DNA of 25,029 nucleotides from Priapulus caudatus. Lineage: Eukaryota > Priapulida > Priapulimorpha > Priapulimorphida > Priapulidae. Where the stretch lies: NCBI RefSeq assembly GCF_000485595.1, contig NW_014577136.1, positions 686,186-711,214 of the forward strand. Direction: 5' to 3'. Below, piece after piece: positions 1 to 8,831 of this stretch; position 1 is the first letter of the stretch; every line of letters starts with the position of its first letter. The position numbers and the translations under genes are program-made. A model generated the notes under the pieces. That model did no database searches, was not told the origin of the DNA, and saw only the letters and a list, made by a program, of their open reading frames with translations.

Positions 1-105
1 CTCTCTTCTTCTCTCTTCTCTGCGCTCTCTTCTCTCTCTCTCTCCTCTGCTCTCTCTTCCCTCTCTCCGCTTTTCTCTCTTCTCTCGCCTCTTCGCCTCT
101 CTCTC
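1..105. repeat. CT-rich simple repeat
   Basis: Imperfect (CT)n / CTCTT tract at the left edge. Interruptions at irregular spacing resemble those in the degraded CT tracts further right. No coding potential beyond low-complexity Ser/Leu frames. Confidence 0.85.
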
Positions 106-1285
106 TTAGTGCTCCCTACATTTTCTGCCAAAATACTGCCTGGCCCCCAAGGTTTTCTGTCACCTATTGTAGGTTATCACCGCTTGCGTCACCTACGCGC
201 ACAGAAATGGCGTAGGAATACCGCGATCCCTATGCAGCATTCAGTGCGAGCCAAGCAAGGGACACGTCGGTCTGTTCCACTTTTGCGTGTCCTGCCGTTT
301 TTTTTTTTTCCGGGCGTAAACAGAGCTGGAAGCCAATATTACGCCAGGGCTCGGAGCGATCACCTACGATTTGACTCCGCCTGTTGTTGGCACACTGTGC
401 TAGACAGTTTTGTGGCTGCCTAGCCTAGCATGCACGCACGTAGGTCGTGCTCAGGGTATCCCCGCCGTCCCCGCGGCGGCGCCAGTGACGACCGTGTCCG
501 CTCCCTCGTGCCCGCCGTCCGTCGCTCACTGACGCTATGCAGCCTTCCCAGGGGCTCGTGTAAGTAGTCTAACGTCGGTAGAATAGGCTAGTGCAGAGTG
601 TCTGACGATGCGTTATAACGTATAACGCAGACGGCGGTACGCAAACACAATGCATGTACTAGCGGATGTACCACCTAGAAACAGCACACGCAGCGCGTCG
701 TCGTGCGTGCGTTGAGTCGCGTCTGCGTGCATTACCGCCATTTCTGTATCGTAATAATAATATAAAAGTTAATAATATGTTTTGGGTGTTTAATGTATAC
801 ATGATATATTTAATATTTTTCGTATTTTATTGAATGTATTTACCTACGTGCCTCATGCTGTCGCACTGTCTTGAACAGTGAACGATATGGGCATGTCAAT
901 TGCCACAATCCTATATACGTATTCCTTCCATAGAATATCATGATAATATATATATATTTGCGTCATGAAAGAATTTGATTAATAAACATAATTAACATAA
1001 AAAATGTTTGCTGTTAATATACTACATATATATATTTAAATATTTTCATAATAAATTGAAATTAAGAAGTGTATTCATACTCGCGATGGCGGCTATATCA
1101 ATTGCCACGATTCCATTATATCGTAATTCTTCCATACATATGATGATAATGAAAATTGCCATTATAAAAGTAAATGTGAATAATTCGACCACACTTGCGC
1201 GAGTTGATAATAAGTTAATTGCACACATAATCTACTCGGTGATCATGAGAAGGGGCGCACCCAACCTACACATAAGTTAGCTGTT
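106..1285. other. Non-coding stretch, no gene recognised
   Basis: A moderately GC-rich part (about 106-720) is followed by an AT-rich part (about 740-1230) with TA-rich runs. Open frames here are short, lack recognisable domains and show no plausible splice framing. I see no RNA gene. Confidence 0.5.
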
Positions 1286-1877
1286 TCACACGCCGTTATG
1301 CGTTTGGCTCGAGCCAAACGGGCTAGATTTGTCGCTCGGGCATATTTGGCTCGGCGGCCGGGTTGAGTTCGGCGCGTTTCACCAACGTACCGCAAGTGAA
1401 TACTGTCTGTCAAATTCCAAATTCAAATTCAAATAAATTTTATTAGCACAAATATCTCAGATACTTTGGCATAGTGATCGCGCAGATGGGCGTAGTTTAC
1501 GATTGTAGAGTGTTTACTTACGCTTCGATTATTTACGTTACGTACGTTACGTTTCAATCTTGAAACGTGCATCCTGATCAAATTTTTCGAATTTTTATAC
1601 TGTTTTGGACTTTATTTTGTCGAAGTACACGTTCGACCACTCGCGGCATCTACCGCTCAACGTATTTCTAACCGCTCTTACCCCTCGCCGAAGCTGTCGT
1701 AGCTAAACATTTGGCTCGGCCTGGTCACGTTTTCGCATGGACCAAATCTGGCACGGGGAGCCTAATTAGGCTCGGGCCAAAAAAGCGTCCGTCTGTGAAC
1801 GCTCGGCTCGAGCCAAATCTGGCACGGGCCTAAAATTTTCAGTGGGGGGGGCTCGGGCCAAAAACGTCCGTCTGACG
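1286..1877. mobile_element. Possible non-autonomous inverted-repeat element with GGCTCGAGCC motifs
   Basis: The left end reads CACACGCC..GCGTTTGGCTCGAGCC. The right side carries two inverted relatives, GGCTCGGGCCAAAAAAGCG followed by TCCGTCTG near 1770-1803, and GGCTCGGGCCAAAAACGTCC followed by GTCTG near 1850-1875. A perfect 20-bp palindrome lies at 1301-1320. The interior holds no transposase. No clean target-site duplication was found, so the borders are approximate. It could be two overlapping or nested copies. Confidence 0.35.
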
Positions 1878-2121
1878 CGGCCTATTAGCAGATCTTTCAA
1901 CCCAACTTGTCTCAACTTCTTTCCTGCGCTTAGAATAAAGCCATAAAGATGGCCGACATGAGCGCGTGACGCCACCACGTGATCCACACGCGATGAACAC
2001 GTGATCGCCGCCGTTGTTGTGCAAGCTGGTTTGCGCTTTATTGCTGTATTGTTTTCTCCGCTGCCGTCGCCGTCACCGTGTGTCAGTCGCCGCGCCGTCG
2101 GCGGGTGAGATTTTCGTGGAA

Positions 2122-2178
2122 TTACGCGTCGGCATACAGTTCCTCGGGCTTGGAGTTCCTAGAGAGGATAACGGTAGG
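2122..2178 (-). CDS. Tentative last coding exon of the FABP gene
   Basis: On the minus strand an acceptor (TTACTTTCAG) at 2179 is followed by an open phase-0 segment of 18 codons and TAA. It ends ..KPEELYADA. Position (downstream of the exon 3 copy at 2718-2846), phase (exon 3 ends in phase 0) and length (FABP last exons encode about 16-18 residues) all fit. The residues fit poorly: the family normally ends with an Arg-x-Tyr that contacts the fatty-acid carboxylate, and here only the Tyr three residues from the end lines up. The surrounding sequence may carry indel errors that would scramble the frame. It may also not be an exon at all. Transcript evidence would decide. Confidence 0.35.
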   Translation of the reverse strand, partial: PTVILSRNSKPEELYADA

Positions 2179-2195
2179 CTGAAAGTAAGCACGGG

Positions 2196-2372
2196 CGAAT
2201 ACACGCACACGCACGCATGCACGCACGTGTACGTACGCACGCACGCAGGCACGCACGTGTACGTACACACGCACGCACGCACTCACGTGTACGTGCACAC
2301 GCACGCACGCACATGTACGTGCACACGCACGCACGCATATGTACGTGCGCACGCACGCACGCACACGCTCGA
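2196..2372. repeat. ACGC / GTAC-rich minisatellite
   Basis: Tandem units built from ACGCACGCACGTGTACGT-like words, about 24-30 bp each. On the opposite strand this is the GTGC-type repeat that follows WDR7 exon 3. It lies between the tentative FABP exon 4 and the degraded exon 3 copy. Confidence 0.85.
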
Positions 2373-2442
2373 GGTAGATAAGCTGCCTCTTTCTTTCGCT
2401 CTGAGTTTCACTCGCGCTCACTATTTTACTTGATTCTCGCCC

Positions 2443-2458
2443 ACTTTCTCTCTCTGTC

Positions 2459-2489
<31 letters not shown>

Positions 2490-2600
2490 CTCTCTCTCTC
2501 TCGCTATCCTTCTCTTTCTCTTTCTCTTTCCTTGCTCTCTCTCGTTCTCCATCCTTTTCGCTCTCTATTTCTCTTTCTTTCTCTCGCTCTCCCAGCCTCA
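2443..2600. repeat. CT / CTTT microsatellite
   Basis: Polypyrimidine tract of CT and CTTT words. It ends at the CTCTCCCAGCCTCACCC motif where the FABP-containing segment starts; the same motif reappears at 8595. Confidence 0.85.
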
Positions 2601-2717
2601 CCCTCACTATCCTCTTACAAAAATGAGCTGCCTAGCTCAGATTTGGACATTTAATACGTACAACGTTTAATAATACGCCGCATTAAAACAAGTATGCGAT
2701 TCGCTACTTGCCGTAAC

Positions 2718-2846
2718 CAAGGATCATAGTATACCACGTGTCCGTTATCTCCCGCTATTAGCGGACCGAAATCCTTAGCTGCTGTCCGTCAAGGCAACAC
2801 TGACGACTGCACCAGCCGGGGCGCATTCTTGACGTCAACTATAAGT
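2718..2846 (-). pseudogene. Degraded duplicate of FABP exon 3
   Basis: Same exon as 8715-8831, with acceptor (GTGCAG) and donor (GTTACG) in the matching places, but 129 bp long instead of 117 because of scattered single-base insertions that destroy the frame. Flanking intron sequence shows the same insertion-type differences at a similar rate, which is not what selection on a real paralogue would leave. I infer an unpolished or misassembled copy of the same exon rather than a second gene. Confidence 0.75.
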
Positions 2847-3289
2847 CTGCACAAGAGGTTATGATACGCACATAACCTCAAAGATCCAAGTCCAAGCGAC
2901 TGCATCGAGACGGAAAGAGATAAAATAAATTACGAATAGAGAGCATTGCATAGAAATTTACGATTGTCGTATTTTGTTATTATCGAAGTGTCACTTTAAC
3001 AGTTCTGCTGTAGAGCTCTGGTAACATTTTCACGCGAATCTTAATAATAAGATCGCCTTAGAGATTTGTGTCACTGCCTCATGCCTCATTAAGTCCTTGA
3101 TATTGATGGGGGAATCGAACTCGAATTACAACATATTGCATCCATGCAGAGTAGATAACCTGTCTCGTTAATTATAAATCCAATAGGCCTTTTTATAATC
3201 AAAGGCATTGATCAGGGAGCAACCGCGTTCTTCCGATTTCAATTAATTGATCAACAGGCCGTAATGGGAATTGTCCTAAATTCCCTTGC

Positions 3290-3470
3290 CTTGCATTTTC
3301 GTCGTCGCGTCGTTTCTTCGTCGAAACTCCTCATTAGGCGAAAGCTTGCACGACGACGGCGGTAGCGACGTGTGGTGGGGATCGTGCACGTTCCAGGCAC
3401 ACGGTGATCTCCACCACAGGCCAGAGTTTGCTTACTGACGCCATACTTGCGGGCGAGGTAACACGGTAGC
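3290..3470 (-). pseudogene. Degraded duplicate of FABP exon 2
   Basis: About 181 bp instead of 173 bp in the intact copy at 9264-9436. The EEFDEETT-like segment survives as SFDEETTRRRKCK, but upstream codons are frameshifted several times. The GC donor (AAG followed by GCAAGG) is retained, supporting that the non-canonical donor is real. Differences are mainly insertions, as in the neighbouring introns, so an assembly or sequencing artefact is more likely than a decayed paralogue. Confidence 0.8.
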
Positions 3471-3508
3471 CTGTCGCGATTCAATGCGTAGCAGAGCCGG
3501 ATTGATCT

Positions 3509-3595
3509 ATTATTATTATTATTTACTTATATATTATTATTATTATTATATTATTATTTATTATTAATATTATTATTAAATCTTTATTAAGAATA
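3509..3595. repeat. (ATT)n microsatellite with TAAATCTTTATTAAG flank
   Basis: Degraded copy of the ATT tract at 9466-9545, with the same flank. ATT tails of this kind often mark the 3' end of SINE or LINE insertions; a similar tail with TAAAGCTTTATTG follows the SINE at 23223. Confidence 0.85.
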
Positions 3596-3734
3596 GATTT
3601 TAAGATGTTTGTTTAGTTTAGTTTCATTTTCTAGTGCGCGTATGCCTAATGTCTTTGGTTAAACTCACGGGAATTAAACGTGCCTGTACTTTCATTCACT
3701 TAGGCCCCTGTTATCGGACTTGGTTATGTCTATA

Positions 3735-4055
3735 TTTCAGGCCGGTACGCCGAAATCTTTTTTCCACGGAGGATTCCGGACCACCACAGATAGTGTTTAG
3801 TAATATATTGTCTATTAAGACGAACCTGGTTGGATTATAGTTAGTTTGTTAGCGGGTTAGGGTTACGGGTTAGCTACTAGTGGGTGTATAAATTTTATCA
3901 TTTGTTGCTGTCGATGGAAGGTCGAGTGTAGAATTGGAAGCTGCGCTGATTGGCTGTGCGGTCCGGAACTCTCTGCGGCAAAAAAATTGTGCCCCGGATA
4001 ACGAGGAGCATAATTTGACATATTTGTCACGTGGTTTGTGCTTATAACCAATCAG
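3735..4055. mobile_element. Inverted-repeat core of a foldback-type element (left copy)
   Basis: The left arm (about 3735-3780, GGCCGGTAC..TTCCGGACC) is repeated inverted at about 3957-4010 (GGTCCGGAACTCTC..). The right arm runs on through GTCACGTGG, TATAACCAATCAG and TAATCGCGGTGG into a GGAGAAGG minisatellite. The same architecture with cleaner arms is at 12584-12964. No transposase is encoded. Confidence 0.55.
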
Positions 4056-4056
4056 C

Positions 4057-4445
4057 ATGTAATCGCGGTGGGAGAAGGAGGGGCAGAAGGCTGTGGAGGA
4101 GAGAGCTCGCGAGGAGTGGGGAGAAGGGAGAGCGTGGTGGAGAAGGGCGGAGGGGAGAAGCTGGTGAGAAGGCAGAGCTGGAGAAAGAGGAGGTGGTGCG
4201 TGAAGTGGCTGGAGAAGGGATAAAGCGTGGTGTGCCAGGCAGAAGCGCAGTCGCAGGGCAGGGACCTCCCTTCGTGCCTAGGCACACACCTTCTCCCTTC
4301 TCACCAACCTTCACCACCACCTTCTCCACCACCTCCTTCCTTCTCCACCAAGCTTCTCCTTTCTTTCCCTTCTCACTTCTCCACAGCTTCTCCCCTCTCC
4401 TTCTCCACAGTTCCCTCCTCTTTCCCACTTTCCCTTCTCCCTTCT
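4057..4445. repeat. GGAGAAGG / CCTTCTCC inverted minisatellite arms around a palindrome
   Basis: A purine-rich array (about 4057-4225) is followed by a palindromic centre (GCCAGGCAGAAGCGCAG .. GGGACCTCCCTTCGTGCC, about 4230-4290) and then a pyrimidine-rich array that is roughly its inverse complement (about 4290-4445). The whole stretch could fold into a long hairpin. Low-complexity open frames on both strands are a by-product. Confidence 0.7.
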
Positions 4446-4455
4446 CACAAACCCC

Positions 4456-4457
4456 TT

Positions 4458-4529
<72 letters not shown>

Positions 4530-4575
4530 CTTTCTCTTCCTCTCTCTCTCTCTCTCCCTTTCTCTCTTTCCCTCT
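4456..4575. repeat. (CT)n microsatellite
   Basis: Nearly pure CT run at 4456-4528 followed by CT-rich sequence. Start of the intact WDR7 upstream module; equivalent to 14861-15245 in the degraded copy. Confidence 0.95.
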
Positions 4576-4746
4576 CGCTCACCCACTCACTCACTCTATC
4601 TCTCACTATTTCGCTTGCATATACACGGCGAGTGTATAATAATAACAATCTTCCGCGCACTGGGCCGTATCCCTCCGTACATACAGGTCACACAGACGCG
4701 CCCTCCGCTCTGTCGTCGGCGCTAACTATACGCACTACTGCTCATA

Positions 4747-4953
4747 GGGTCCATGTCTCCCAGGGTACTGCCGGAACGTACCCTGGTAACTATTTGATAT
4801 GGTTAGGATTAGGGTTAGGGTTAGGGTTAGGGAGTAGACGTAGGCGACTCCCTAGACTCGTTAATGGAGTAGGCGAAGTATGGTCCGGCATATTATATAG
4901 TACCAGCTAGGGTACGTTCCGGCAGTACACCGGGGGACATAGACCCTCTCAGC
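4747..4953. mobile_element. MITE with long terminal inverted repeats and an internal TTAGGG run
   Basis: Terminal inverted repeats of about 45 bp begin GGGTC(C/T)ATGTC and include ACTGCCGGAACGTACC on the left (4747-4795) and its complement GGTACGTTCCGGCAGT on the right (4893-4953). Inside, 4801-4834 is about four tandem TTAGGG units. There is no coding capacity. A degraded copy sits at about 15420-15625, and a half copy in opposite orientation starts at 6478. The superfamily is not assignable because I see no clear target duplication. Confidence 0.7.
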
Positions 4954-5254
4954 CGTACTACTACTATACACGGAGCAGCAGCAGCAAACCTGCGCATCTG
5001 CTGAAATAATCATAATAGACGCGCTGATCGAAGCCGCAAGGTCATTATCGAACCATCCGCTGGTATGCATGTATACACGCACGTACGGATTCATTGGAAG
5101 TAGAAAGTCGGCTCTACGGCAGCAGTGGCAGCAGTAGCGGCGGCATCGGTGTATCCATCATTGATCACCATATCGACGTCCATCGTGCAAGATCTCCCTC
5201 CCTCCCCGCATGCAAGCAAGCCTGCATGCACGCGCACAGCAGCAGCTAATATAT

Positions 5255-5334
5255 TAGCTCTAGTACTAGAACCCGCTTACATTAACTGCCGCTGGCAGCG
5301 GCAGTTAATGTAAGCGGGCTTTAGTACTAGAGCT
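5255..5334. repeat. Near-perfect 80-bp palindrome
   Basis: The left arm AGCTCTAGTACTAGAACCCG..TGCCGCTG is mirrored by CAGCGGCAGTTAATGTAAGC..CTAGTACTAGAGCT with one base at the centre. Only one or two mismatches are visible. The degraded copy near 15937-16013 keeps the arms but with many differences. It could extrude as a cruciform, or be the remnant of a small inverted-repeat element. Confidence 0.85.
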
Positions 5335-5584
5335 ACCACTATATGTGCATGCTTGCTATTCCCTGGTTAGGGGATCCTGGGGCCCCGTTGTCCGCGTTGA
5401 ATTTTTTATGTTGCGATGCGCGCTGTGTCGTGGCCGAGGGCCGACGCAGTGGGCAATTAATCAAATCACGCGTCATTTTATAGTAGGGCATTGGAAACGG
5501 TGTGTGTGGTACAGCATGCAGTAATCGAGGGTATATATATGTATATCAAGAGTACCATGCTAGAAAATTCTAATATTTTCTGAG

Positions 5585-5590
5585 CGAGAG

Positions 5591-5622
<32 letters not shown>
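5585..5622. repeat. (GA)n microsatellite
   Basis: GA run upstream of the WDR7 promoter candidate. The equivalent in the degraded copy is an interrupted GA tract at 16264-16372. Confidence 0.95.
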
Positions 5623-5623
<1 letters not shown>

Positions 5624-5884
5624 TGCTGATCACATAACTGCACGCGGAAACGCAGTAGTAATGTTTACATGGCTGAGAACGTATATGGAACTAAAACGTG
5701 TTTGACGATTTCCTCGCGTATATATATAGCGTAGTAGCGTACCTCTCCATATTGAAACATAAAGAAGACAGAACACGTACCTGCATGTCAATGTAGCTCT
5801 GATAGCAAGGCGATGGTGTCGAAGTTAGAACTAGAAGTAAACGCTGAGTCATGTGAATCTACCGATTTGCCCGCGGGAGTTGAA

Positions 5885-6036
5885 CGCGAAAAAGACGCGT
5901 ATCTGGACGGAAAACGTCATCCGTTACGTCATCGGGGCTGTCGAATCAATTTCCCGCGAACAACCAGTAGAGCTAACGATTGGTTGACCTCGATGACGTT
6001 TCATCCGACCGACACACTCTGGTGACGTACGTAAGT
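5885..6036 (+). promoter_or_regulatory. WDR7: Candidate WDR7 promoter and untranslated first exon ending at a GTAAGT donor
   Basis: Seen: two ACGTCAT motifs (5914-5920 and 5926-5932, the latter inside TTACGTCAT, a CRE/ATF-type word), TTTCCCGCGAA (5950-5960, E2F-like), an inverted CCAAT box ATTGG (5979-5983), two TGACG half-sites (5994 and 6023), then the consensus donor GTAAGT at 6031. The block is recognisable in the degraded copy at about 16660-16800 with the same motif order. An acceptor (TTTGCAG) at 7079-7085 lies five bases before the WDR7 ATG, so an intron from 6031 to 7085 within the 5' untranslated region is the natural reading. The transcription start is not visible, and the short open frame at 5813-6025 has no recognisable domain. 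Confidence 0.45.
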
Positions 6037-6477
6037 TCGCCGAAAGATGGCAGGTTTTTTTGGTGAATTTCATATCACGTTTGTTGTGTATCCAATAGGT
6101 CTCTAATAAGTTGACCTACTTCGTTGAAATTGCAACAGACATATCGGTAATATGATCAGAACCGCCCCATAGACTGTTTTCTTTGCGGAACGCGTTTTAT
6201 TGTTGTTCTAGCGTCATAAACCGAGCCAGCAAGTCGGTAAATTACTAATTAAATGGAGCTAACTAGTCTACACTACAGTACAAGTACAATACAGATTACA
6301 GTACATAGTTTGCATTTCCCAAGCCAAGGTCCTCAAGCCGTAATGACAGGGTTGCTGTTAGTTAGTACTATAGGCCTCGTCAATTGCTACAGGCCCGTGG
6401 CAGTGATAACGGGGACTGTAGGCTTGCACTAGGCCCTACAGATAAGTTACTGAAGCTGAGAGGGTCTATCACTCTAT

Positions 6478-6690
6478 GTCCCCCAGGGTACTGCCGGAAC
6501 GTACCTTGGGTACGGTCCGCTATACCGGAACGTACACTGGTACTATCTAATATGCCGGACCGTACCTCGCCTACTCCACTAACGAGTAACGAGTCTAGGG
6601 AGTCGCCTACGCCTACTCCCTAACCCTAACCCTAACCCTATCCCTAACCCTATCCCTATCCCTAACCCTATCCCTAACCCTAACCCTAAC
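6478..6690. mobile_element. Half copy, inverted, of the telomere-repeat MITE, running into CCCTAA repeats
   Basis: TATGTCCCCCAGGGTACTGC matches the MITE terminus at 4747. After a short insert, 6538-6625 is the reverse complement of about 4825-4900 (GGTACTAT..GCCGGACC..TCTAGGGAGTCGCC). It then opens into CCCTAACCCTAT repeats (6614-6690). The other terminus is missing, replaced by the 21-bp minisatellite that follows. Confidence 0.65.
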
Positions 6691-6860
6691 GAACTAACCC
6701 CTGTAGGCAGCGAACTAACCCTTGTAGGCAGCAAACTGACCCTTGTAGGCACCGAACTAACCCTTGTAGGCAATGAACTAACCCTTGTAGGCACCAAACT
6801 GACCCTTGTAGGCAGCGAACTGACCCTTGTAGGCAGCGAACTAACCCGGCTCGTAGACAG
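6691..6860. repeat. 21-bp minisatellite, about eight units
   Basis: The unit is GAACTAACCCTTGTAGGCAGC with variants (AACTGACCC, GGCACC, GGCAAT). It directly follows CCCTAA repeats and each unit contains CTAACCC, suggesting growth from the telomere-like tract. Degraded copies lie at 9746-9935 and about 17438-17610. The minus-strand open frame across it is only the 7-residue translation of the unit. Confidence 0.9.
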
Positions 6861-7090
6861 CAAAACTGCCGCCTGCTGCCCTTAACTTTGAACCCTGATA
6901 ATATAGCAATAATACCGCTATAATAATTTTGATTTACCAATAATACAATGCATTAAAGTTTCCTCGTAATCATTACAACTATTCTCATTAGACTTTACCA
7001 GTTACATCTACCAGTAGCCCCGATGCACCACCATGGGCTTTCTTCCACGGGTCCTGAACTAACTCGCTGTTGGTATAATTTGCAGGTAAA

Positions 7091-7246
7091 ATGTCTAGCA
7101 GCCTGGTCGTGCCGCTGGTGCTGTGGGGTCGTAAGGCTCCCACGCATTGCATAACCTCGCTTCTCATGACCGCTGCGCAGGACGTGATCGTCACGGGAAG
7201 CAACGACAGTCAGATATGCATCTGGGACATTTCCAAGGACATGCGA
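7091..7246 (+). CDS. WDR7: WDR7 (rabconnectin-3 beta) coding exon 1, intact copy
   Basis: It encodes residues 1-52, beginning MSSSLVVPLVLWGRKAPTHC. WDR7 proteins start the same way (VLWGRKAPTHCI after a short lead), which fixes the start codon. The segment VTGSNDSQICIWDIS closes the first WD40 blade. An acceptor, TTTGCAG at 7079-7085, precedes the ATG by five bases, so the exon probably starts at 7086. The donor is GTACGC at 7247, weaker than consensus, but it joins in phase 0 to exon 2 exactly where homology requires (KDMR then LTPRAILFGHT). WDR7 partners with DMXL1/2 (rabconnectin-3 alpha) to drive V-ATPase assembly and acidification of endosomes and synaptic vesicles. Two degraded copies exist at 10161 and 17834. 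Confidence 0.95.
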
Positions 7247-7467
7247 GTACGCGCGCGATGCCACGTTTTTGCCGACTAGTTCCCCTTTTGTCTGATGCCT
7301 CTGTAAATTTGTTACGTCGTAAGCGGAATTGGATTGTTTTTGATTTTGCGGAATGTAAACACTCGTATGTGATCGTCGAATGTAACAAAGGAGATTTATT
7401 ACGCGCGTTCCTCACAAGTGTCGTGCTGTTCGTGAACTGAGCCTGCGGCTCACTATTTTGGTTGCAG

Positions 7468-7574
7468 CTCACTCCGAGGGCGATACTGTTCGGACACACC
7501 GGCTCGGTCACTTGCCTCGCTCAGGCGTTCCTCGCTCCAGACCAGCACCTTCTCATTAGCTCCACCGATGTCGG
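7468..7574 (+). CDS. WDR7: WDR7 coding exon 2, intact copy
   Basis: 107 bp encoding residues 53-87 and two bases of codon 88. The peptide LTPRAILFGHTGSVTCLAQA contains the GH dipeptide that opens a WD40 repeat and aligns with the PRALLFGHTASVTCL region of animal WDR7. Acceptor TTGCAG at 7462-7467, donor GTAAGA at 7575. The split glycine codon (GG|T) is completed by exon 3. No indels relative to the expected protein. Confidence 0.95.
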
Positions 7575-8289
7575 GTAAGACTAATAGCTAGGAAGTCCAG
7601 CAACAGCTGAACAAGAAATACGCGCGACGTGTGTCGTGTAGCAGGAGCGTACAGTGAAGGTGGTCGGGCATTTTCGCAATATGTCGAGTTTGGGGACAGA
7701 GTTCACGATGTTTGATGCAGGAAAGATGTTCAATGCAGGAAAGTTTCAGAGCGTAATCATGAAGAGTGTGTGAGATGTAGTCGTATGCTGGAGCAGAGAT
7801 ATTACCCTGCCTCACATATGTAGGCACCTATGGCATTGACTGCAGCATACAAATTACAGGCCATTGTCTTCAGTTACGATTTAAGAGTACGTGGGCATAC
7901 ATGATTAATGCATAATGTAAAAGACGGTCACACGGGTATTAGCGGCCACCTGTATAGAATATATCCACTTGTTTGTAAAAGACACTCAGCATTTCGCTAT
8001 TCCCCCTGACTGGCAGTTATAGGAGTGAAACCACATGTAGAATGGTCGCCTATCCATTTCCATTGAATGACCGATATATATATATATGAATGTATGTACA
8101 CAAGTTTTTTGACTGTAAATGTAAATATTAGGCATCGATTATCTTGATTATCTGTCGAATTCTTCCATCTCGCTCGCTCCGACGCTTATTCGCGTGACGA
8201 CAATGACTACATCTCTCTCTCTCTCTCTCTCACTTCTTCTGCCGCGCTCTCACTTCGCCGTTCTTTCTCTCTCTCTCCTCCCCGCACAG

Positions 8290-8537
8290 TGAGATGTGTC
8301 TGTGGGACCTCGCTGACGGCCGCTGCCTCGAGCAGACGAAGTCGTCCAGCGTGCACGTGCACATGCTCGTCTACCTGATGAGCATCACGCGCGACACGCG
8401 CTTGTTCACGCACGGATTCTACCCGGAGATACACGTCTACGACCCGATGAGCCTCACCCTCATCTTCTCACTGTCGTCAAAGGTCGCTCCCGACTGGATC
8501 AGTGCCCTCACGATCCTGCACCCGCTGCGCAGGCAGG
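8290..8537 (+). CDS. WDR7: WDR7 coding exon 3, intact copy
   Basis: 248 bp encoding residues 89-170 and one base of codon 171. EMCLWDLADGRCLE closes the second WD40 blade, followed by HGFYPEIHVYDPMSL and SKVAPDWISALTIL, both strongly WDR7-like. The acceptor CGCACAG follows a CT-rich tract at 8212-8289. The donor GTGGGT at 8538 leaves a G that pairs with AT at the start of exon 4 to make Asp; the junction reads RRQDDVVVALSNSG, as in the family. Right after the donor is a GTGC repeat. The tail of this exon recurs as a tandem repeat in the degraded copies at 11757-12250 and 19361-19870. Confidence 0.95.
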
Positions 8538-8540
8538 GTG

Positions 8541-8605
8541 GGTACGCGTGGATGGCTGAGTGTGTGTGCGTGCGTGCGTGCGTGCGTGCGTACTCTCCCA
8601 GCCTC
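8541..8605. other. Probable chimeric join between WDR7 intron 3 and the FABP segment
   Basis: GTGCGTGCGTGCG repeat runs into ACTCTCCCAGCCTCACCCTC. In the left copy the same CTCTCCCAGCC motif (about 2587) is preceded by a CT tract instead, and in the two other WDR7 copies exon 3 is followed by several hundred bases of GTGC arrays. So this junction has different neighbours in each copy, as expected for an assembly join made in low-complexity DNA. Confidence 0.6.
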
Positions 8606-8714
8606 ACCCTCACTATCCTCTTACAAAAATGAGCTGCCTAGCTCAGATTTGACATTAATACTACGAACGTAAATAATCGCGACATAAACAAGTATGGATT
8701 CGCTACTGCCGTAC

Positions 8715-8831
8715 CAAGATCATAGTATCACCGGTGTCCGTTATCTCCCGTATAGCGACCGAATCCTTGCTGCTGTCGTCAAGGCAACACTGACGCTGCA
8801 CCAGCCGGGGGCCATCTTGCGTAACTATAGT
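8715..8831 (-). CDS. FABP/iLBP-family exon 3, intact copy
   Basis: 117 bp, 39 codons, phase 0 at both ends. Translation starts TIVTQDGPRLVQRQ and includes VAIREITDTGDTMIL. This matches the FABP strand pattern of T-x-x-x-DG-x-x-LVQ .. (V/I)REI-x-DG-x-x-x-(M/L)-x-L. Acceptor CTTTGCAG at 8832-8833, donor GTACGG at 8714. It is slightly longer than the usual 34-36 codon exon 3, with extra residues (CCLDDSSKDS) where most members have the short KWDGKE hairpin; the usual Trp is missing. It joins exon 2 through a 432-bp intron. FABPs bind fatty acids or retinoids in a cytosolic ten-strand beta-barrel; the ligand cannot be told from this. Confidence 0.85.

Noticed and set aside
2122-2607. Long minus-strand Arg/Glu/Cys-rich open frame
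   Set aside because: Most is translation of CT and ACGC repeats; only its last 18 codons are kept as a tentative FABP exon.
4031-4910. Open frames of 200 or more residues rich in Ser/Leu or Glu/Arg
   Set aside because: They are translations of the purine/pyrimidine minisatellite and CT tract, in several frames at once.
5813-6025. 70-residue plus-strand open frame as a coding first exon
   Set aside because: No recognisable domain; the frame closes just before the donor, and the sequence is better explained as promoter and untranslated exon.
6614-6690. CCCTAA repeats as a chromosome end
   Set aside because: Internal, short, interrupted and inside a half MITE with unique sequence on both sides.
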